Positions 15,190-18,811 of a stretch of 18,811 nucleotides of DNA are shown here, piece after piece. Position numbers and translations under genes: made by a program. Source of the stretch: JBCBWG01 sp039039985 (GTDB lineage Bacteria > Pseudomonadota > Alphaproteobacteria > Rhizobiales > Hyphomicrobiaceae); assembly GCA_039039985.1 (NCBI GenBank), contig JBCCOV010000095.1:1-18811 (forward strand), written 5' to 3'. Numbering within the stretch: position 1 is the stretch's first letter; each line of letters starts with the position of its first letter. The notes beneath the pieces were generated by a model. The model was not told where the DNA came from. It did no database searches and saw only the letters and a list, made by a program, of their open reading frames with translations.

Positions 15190-15532
15190 CGCTTGGGTCC
15201 TCCGATAATCGACGAAAGTTGAACCGATGGCGCGGACCCTAGAGCATTTCAGGTTGGGCTGGAACCGCCCAGCTCTGCTGTGCGCCGGGACAAGACAGCG
15301 CTCCGCCCACACCCGGGCGCCACTACTGACGCGTCCGTGCCTACGCCAAAGGCCAATGTGAGCTTGTCCCCAAATACCCAAAGGAAATCGAGACACACTT
15401 GACGGCACTTGCGGCTCGTCACGGGCCTTATCCCCAGTCATCCACATGCCCCCATCTCGGACGCGGGTTTGGCTTCTGTTAACCACGATGGCGCCATGAT
15501 CCGGGAGATGTCCCGCGTTTGGAGTGACCTGT
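15190..15532. other. Divergent intergenic region between sodB and the lipoprotein gene
   Basis: 343 bp holding the promoters of both outward-facing genes. The recognisable element is the palindromic repeat at 15239-15276. A TTGACG at 15398-15403 lacks a well-spaced -10. No Fur-type or other iron-responsive box was evident by eye. Minus-strand open frames here have no family-like sequence. Confidence 0.45.
15239..15276. repeat. Degenerate rhizobial-type intergenic palindrome
   Basis: The sequence opens CTAGAGCATTTCAGGTT and closes GGAACCGCCCAGCTCT. Outer arms AGAGC/GCTCT (15241-15245 and 15272-15276) and inner arms GGTT/AACC (15252-15255 and 15263-15266) are nested. The wording resembles rhizobial dispersed elements of the AGAGCATTTCC...TGGAACCG type, recalled from general knowledge. 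An alternative stem GGGCTGG/CCAGCTC (15256-15275) is also possible. It is a single copy here. Confidence 0.5.
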
Positions 15533-16012
15533 ATGACGACGCAAAGTTGTCGGCGTCCATTTGGTAAGACGCTGTTTCAGCTGAAGTTTGTAGGCCTGGT
15601 GTGTGCGGTTGCCGTCGCGGGATGCGCGGAGTCGCGGTACGCAGCCTCCCACGTAACGGGGCCCGAGCCGGTACGCGCGCACCGCGTGAGCATGCCAGTC
15701 GGGATGCCGTCGAAACCTCCAGAACTCGAAGATGACGGCTTGCCGGTCCAACTCGCGCCATTCCGCAACACTGTGCGTGGCGACGACGACCCAACAGAGC
15801 CGTTCAGCCCCAACTACGGAACAGTCCCGCTCAAGCCGGAAGAAGCCGTCCCCAACGGCGACTTCGCGCCTGATGAGGACGGCCAAAACTACGAAGCGCG
15901 CGTGCGGCGAAAGAACTTACCGCCACCGCCGGTCAAGAAGTTGCTATCCAATGCCGAAGCGGAGCGCATTATCGCCGGCGCACGGGCAAACCACGGATGG
16001 CGCATCTGGTGA
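15533..16012 (+). CDS. Proline-rich putative lipoprotein
   Basis: 159 aa. A basic N-terminus and hydrophobic stretch (about 13-29) lead to a lipobox AVAG-Cys31, predicting lipoprotein processing and membrane anchoring. The rest is polar, rich in proline and acidic residues and probably disordered (about 40-125). It ends in a conserved-looking tail with LPPPPVKKLL, a short charged helix (NAEAERIIAGAR) and HGWRIW. I recognise no family. Start ATG 15533 lies eight bases after GGAG; a GTG at 15524 overlaps that site and is less likely. It is a single-gene unit divergent from sodB. A 14-bp tandem duplication covers its stop codon. Confidence 0.68.
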   Translation: MTTQSCRRPFGKTLFQLKFVGLVCAVAVAGCAESRYAASHVTGPEPVRAHRVSMPVGMPSKPPELEDDGLPVQLAPFRNTVRGDDDPTEPFSPNYGTVPLKPEEAVPNGDFAPDEDGQNYEARVRRKNLPPPPVKKLLSNAEAERIIAGARANHGWRIW

Positions 16013-16034
16013 CGCCTTTGTGGTGACGTCTTTG
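16007..16034 (+). repeat. 14-bp tandem duplication across a stop codon
   Basis: TGGTGACGCCTTTG (16007-16020) is followed directly by TGGTGACGTCTTTG (16021-16034), one mismatch. The lipoprotein stop TGA lies in the first unit; since the second unit also carries TGGTGA, loss of one copy would leave the protein unchanged. Confidence 0.75.
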
Positions 16035-16076
16035 CACGGCGCAGTGCCTTGCACGCTCTCCACGCCGACGCCGCGA

Positions 16077-16097
16077 AACGGCATTTTATATGCCGTT
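16077..16097. terminator. Hairpin in convergent gap, possible bidirectional terminator
   Basis: AACGGCAT and ATGCCGTT form a perfect 8-bp stem around TTTAT. It lies 64 bp beyond the lipoprotein stop and 118 bp beyond the gcdH stop. No T-tract follows in either direction, so it is only a candidate. Confidence 0.4.
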
Positions 16098-16215
16098 GCG
16101 CTGTCTCCAGACCCTCGATTGCCATCGACACATCGAACGCGTTCCCGCTCGCTGGCAATCTCTCGGATGCTGCCTTCCGGATGCTGCTGACGTCCGACCT
16201 GGCAAAACCCCAGAC

Positions 16216-17427
16216 TTAGAAGAACGCCTGCAAACCGGTCTGCGCCCGCCCGAGGATCAGCGCATGAATATCGTGCGTGCCCTCGTAGGTATTCACGGTC
16301 TCAAGGTTCTGAGCGTGACGGATGACGTGATACTCGGATTGAATGCCGTTGCCGCCGTGCATGTCACGGGCCTGCCGTGCAATATCCAGGGCCTTGCCGC
16401 TGTTGTTGCGCTTGGCCAGTGAGATCATCTCCGGCGCGGCCCGACCCTCGTCCATCAACCGGCCAATGCGCAACGAGGTTTGGAGGCCCAGCGCGATTTC
16501 CGTTTGCATGTCCGCAAGCTTCTTCTGAACGAGCTGGGTTTGCGCCAGAGGCCGACCGAACTGTTTGCGATCAAGCGTGTACTGCCGCGCGGCGTGCCAG
16601 CAGGCCTCGGCAGCCCCCATCGCCCCCCACGAAATCCCGTAGCGTGCCCGATTGAGACAACCGAACGGACCCTTCAGGCCAGACACATTCGGCAATAGCT
16701 GATCTTCAGACACGACGACGCCCTCCATCACGATGTCACCGGTGATGGACGCGCGTAAGCTGAGTTTGCCGTCAATTTTCGGCGCAGACAGACCGGACAT
16801 TCCCTTTTCGAGGACAAAGCCGCGGATCTGGTTGTCATGCGCCTCAGACTTGGCCCAAACGACAAAAACGTCTGCGATTGGACTGTTCGAAATCCATGTC
16901 TTGGAGCCGGTCAGGCGATAGCCATCGGCAACCTTTTCGGCGCGCGTCTTCATGCCGGCAGGATCGGACCCGGCATCCGGCTCCGTCAGACCAAAGCACC
17001 CGACCCACTCGCCACTCGCGAGTTTTGGCAGATATCGCGTGCGCTGAGCCTCCGAGCCGTATGTATAGATCGGATACATCACGAGAGACGACTGCACGGA
17101 ATTCATCGACCGGTAGCCTGAATCGACCCGCTCGATTTCGCGCGCGACCAGCCCGTAGGAGACATAGTTGGCTCCAACGCCACCGTAAGCCTCGGGGACC
17201 GTCGGCCCGAGCAGACCCAGTTCCCCCATCTCGTTAAAGATCGCGCGATCCGTATGCTCGTTCAGGTACGCCTCAATCACACGCGGGAGCAGCTTTCCCT
17301 GGGCGTAGTCTCGCGCCGCGTCGCGGATCATGCGCTCATCTTCGGTCAACTGATCTTCAATCAGAAGGGGATCGTCCCAGACGAACGCAACCTTTTGTTG
17401 TGATTGGCCCGCGCTATGATCTTGCAT
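16216..17427 (-). CDS. gcdH: Glutaryl-CoA dehydrogenase
   Basis: 403 aa FAD-dependent acyl-CoA dehydrogenase that oxidises and decarboxylates glutaryl-CoA to crotonyl-CoA in lysine, tryptophan or aromatic-acid breakdown. Seen: FVWDDPLLIEDQLTEDERMIRD opening, FGLTEPDAGSDP (FAD/substrate region), the RYGISWGAMGAAEACW helix, a DRKQFGRPL segment, and the catalytic base Glu382 in TYEGTHDIHALILGRAQTG. The combination is characteristic of the GcdH branch rather than short- or medium-chain dehydrogenases. Start ATG 17427 follows AGGAG with a ten-base spacer. It lies 55 bp downstream of an isochorismatase-family gene on the same strand and may be cotranscribed with it. Confidence 0.95.
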   Translation of the reverse strand: MQDHSAGQSQQKVAFVWDDPLLIEDQLTEDERMIRDAARDYAQGKLLPRVIEAYLNEHTDRAIFNEMGELGLLGPTVPEAYGGVGANYVSYGLVAREIERVDSGYRSMNSVQSSLVMYPIYTYGSEAQRTRYLPKLASGEWVGCFGLTEPDAGSDPAGMKTRAEKVADGYRLTGSKTWISNSPIADVFVVWAKSEAHDNQIRGFVLEKGMSGLSAPKIDGKLSLRASITGDIVMEGVVVSEDQLLPNVSGLKGPFGCLNRARYGISWGAMGAAEACWHAARQYTLDRKQFGRPLAQTQLVQKKLADMQTEIALGLQTSLRIGRLMDEGRAAPEMISLAKRNNSGKALDIARQARDMHGGNGIQSEYHVIRHAQNLETVNTYEGTHDIHALILGRAQTGLQAFF

Positions 17428-17482
17428 TGTGCTCTATCTCCTATTCGAAAGGCTTCCGGAGCCCTTCCGCAGTCATTTGCTC

Positions 17483-18040
17483 TTACTTAAGCAGCGCCAG
17501 CATCTTTCGAAACTCTTCAGTGCCGGCGCGCTGCAACCACTCAAATGCGACCATTTCTTGTGTGACGATCTGCGCGCCGCTGCTACGCAGGCGCTCCACC
17601 GCGACCTCCGCGTTGGCCGGCTCCCGGGAGCCGATGGCATCGCCGACAACTGACGTCGCGAAACCGGCCCCCTGAAGATCGAGCGCCGCCTGCAGAACGC
17701 AAACATGCGCCTCCATGCCGGCGATCACGATCTGGTGCCGACCCGCCGCAGCCAACTCCGCAATATGCGCCCGGCACGCGGGCTCCCGCCAAGCAGAGAA
17801 GGCCAACTTCTCAAGAATAACGCCGTTGGCTGATGTGACTGCAGCGCCGATTTCGTCGAGCGTGGGGCCCAAGCCCTTCGGATACTGTTCGGTCGCAGTG
17901 ACAGGCACGTCCATACAGTCTGCGTAGGCGATCAAGCGCCGAGCGTTTGCCACCACCTGTTCGGCGCCGGCTACAGCCGGAGCAAGCTTGGCTTGGACAT
18001 CAATGACTAGAAGCTGAGAGGTCTTCCGCTCCAGTATCAT
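17483..18040 (-). CDS. Isochorismatase-family cysteine hydrolase
   Basis: 185 aa cytoplasmic hydrolase. The family triad is visible: Asp14 in LLVIDVQAKL, Lys78 in LEKLAFSAW and Cys114 in GMEAHVCVLQAALDL, with the non-prolyl-cis-peptide region around GMEAH. Its size and motifs match YcaC-like members rather than the isochorismatase/aryl-carrier EntB type. The substrate is unknown; related proteins act on amides, imides or small esters. It is the first gene of a likely two-gene unit with gcdH, which does not itself point to a substrate. Start ATG 18040. Confidence 0.9.
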   Translation of the reverse strand: MILERKTSQLLVIDVQAKLAPAVAGAEQVVANARRLIAYADCMDVPVTATEQYPKGLGPTLDEIGAAVTSANGVILEKLAFSAWREPACRAHIAELAAAGRHQIVIAGMEAHVCVLQAALDLQGAGFATSVVGDAIGSREPANAEVAVERLRSSGAQIVTQEMVAFEWLQRAGTEEFRKMLALLK

Positions 18041-18255
18041 TGACCACGTCCTCTTCGTCTCGACGACAATTGCTGGTATCCGTCTACAGCTCTAAACTGA
18101 CCGATGTATCGGCAGCCTCGCCCGGATGGCGTGTCTACGCAGCGGCGTTGACTTTCAAAATCTCGTCATCCAGCCGGCACCGCGAGATTGCGTGACACAC
18201 GTCAGGCGCCAGATGTTGCGTCACCACACGGCAAGCTGAAGGCATTGTGTGTTTC
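18041..18255. other. Divergent gap with a short palindrome and an inverted repeat
   Basis: 215 bp between the hydrolase (minus) and the acetyltransferase (plus). It holds the palindrome CCGAT-GT-ATCGG at 18101-18112 and an inverted repeat AATCTCG (18159-18165) / CGAGATT (18183-18189). A TTGACT at 18148-18153 could be a -35 box, without a matching -10. These are modest candidates for regulator sites. Confidence 0.35.
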
Positions 18256-18811
18256 ATGGCACAGCGTACCGGCACGACGCCACCAACAATCGTACCCTGG
18301 GTGTCCGTCCATGAGGCCGTCGGCGCACAACAACAGCTCGACGAGATCTTCTTTCGGTCCAGCGCACGCCAGCATTTCGAGACGGACGGGGCGCGTCAAG
18401 CGTTCTACGAGACGTGGTTTGGCGGCTACCTCAGAGACGACTGCGACTTTACGTTCGTCGCCGTTGCGCCGTGTCAGACACTTGTCGGTTATGTTGTCGG
18501 CAGCGACGCCAATCCATTGCATGCGCAGCGGTTCCAGTCTCTGACGTATTATCGCGCGGTGGCGGGTCTGCTTCCGGCCTACCCGGTTCATCTTCACATC
18601 AACCTTCATCCGGATTGGAGATCGCGCGGTCTCGGCTCGCGTTTGATCGAAGCGTTCGCGACCGTAGTTTCATCCCGCGGCTATGGCGGGGTCCATGTCT
18701 TTACCGAGGCCAATGCGCGCAACGTCGAGTTTTACCGGCGCAACGGATTCGTGCCAATGGCGACCGTGCCATGGCAAAGTCGTCACTTGTTGTTCCTCGG
18801 CCGCGACTTGC
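18256..18811 (+). CDS. GNAT-family acetyltransferase (partial, 3' end beyond window)
   Basis: 185 residues are visible and the frame is open at the right edge. The acetyl-CoA-binding motif A is LHINLHPDWRSRGLGSRLIEAF (about residues 121-142), with the R-x-x-G-x-G/S loop RSRGLGS. It is followed by the motif B-like segment GGVHVFTEANARNVEFYRRNGF, in which the final N-x-x-x-x-F-Y-x-x-x-GF is typical of GNAT enzymes. The N-terminal 60 residues are family-like but variable. The acetylated substrate is unknown. Start ATG 18256; an in-frame GTG at 18247 with AAGG just upstream is an equally good alternative. Confidence 0.88.
   Translation, partial: MAQRTGTTPPTIVPWVSVHEAVGAQQQLDEIFFRSSARQHFETDGARQAFYETWFGGYLRDDCDFTFVAVAPCQTLVGYVVGSDANPLHAQRFQSLTYYRAVAGLLPAYPVHLHINLHPDWRSRGLGSRLIEAFATVVSSRGYGGVHVFTEANARNVEFYRRNGFVPMATVPWQSRHLLFLGRDL

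Noticed and set aside
15190..15486. Extended superoxide dismutase frame
   Set aside because: The canonical N-terminus starts at 15189 with a strong ribosome-binding site; the extension crosses a palindromic repeat.
16164..16187. Direct repeat CGGATGCTGC in the gap past gcdH
   Set aside because: Two short copies only; no sign of a site or element beyond chance.

Overview
The window looks like a chromosomal segment of an alphaproteobacterium, most likely of the Hyphomicrobiales (Rhizobiales). The support is the GC-rich coding sequence, the gene repertoire (DUF2147 protein, 3-hydroxybutyrate dehydrogenase next to a patatin, small subunit of methylmalonyl-CoA mutase, Fe/Mn superoxide dismutase, glutaryl-CoA dehydrogenase) and one intergenic palindrome that resembles rhizobial repeats starting AGAGCATT. 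The genus is not determined. No tRNA, rRNA, insertion sequence, phage gene or CRISPR array was seen. The region reads as ordinary, mostly metabolic and envelope-related chromosome.

Layout. Positions 1-1654 (minus): an FtsX-like permease and its ABC ATPase, translationally coupled, with the ATPase running off the left edge. Positions 1988-2473 (plus): exported DUF2147 protein. A palindrome-rich convergent gap follows, then an alpha/beta hydrolase (minus, about 3531-2617). Positions 3532-4181 carry no convincing gene but hold a compound palindrome and three tandem 11-bp units. They precede a plus-strand row: a 609-residue exported membrane-anchored protein of unknown function, a YbjQ/UPF0145-like protein and two small membrane proteins (58 and 41 aa) read directly from the sequence.

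Positions 6916-8792 (minus): 3-hydroxybutyrate dehydrogenase overlapping a patatin-like phospholipase. Positions 8911-11818: an envelope glycosylation module with an ArnT/PMT-like GT39 transferase (minus) divergent from a polyprenyl-phosphate sugar synthase-like GT2 and a LAB_N membrane protein (plus). Positions 11832-15189 (minus): methylmalonyl-CoA mutase small subunit, an unknown two-helix membrane protein, and superoxide dismutase with a clear intrinsic terminator. Positions 15533-16012 (plus): a small proline-rich lipoprotein. Positions 16216-18040 (minus): isochorismatase-family hydrolase and glutaryl-CoA dehydrogenase. From about 18256 (plus): a GNAT acetyltransferase cut by the right edge.

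How the parts may work together: the GT2/LAB_N/GT39 set probably makes and uses a lipid-linked sugar to decorate lipopolysaccharide or another envelope glycan. BdhA, the mutase subunit and GcdH all serve acyl-CoA, ketone-body and storage-polymer carbon flow, but they are separate transcription units. The 4182-6893 row is the least explained part of the window and the best candidate for something undescribed; its joint function is unknown.
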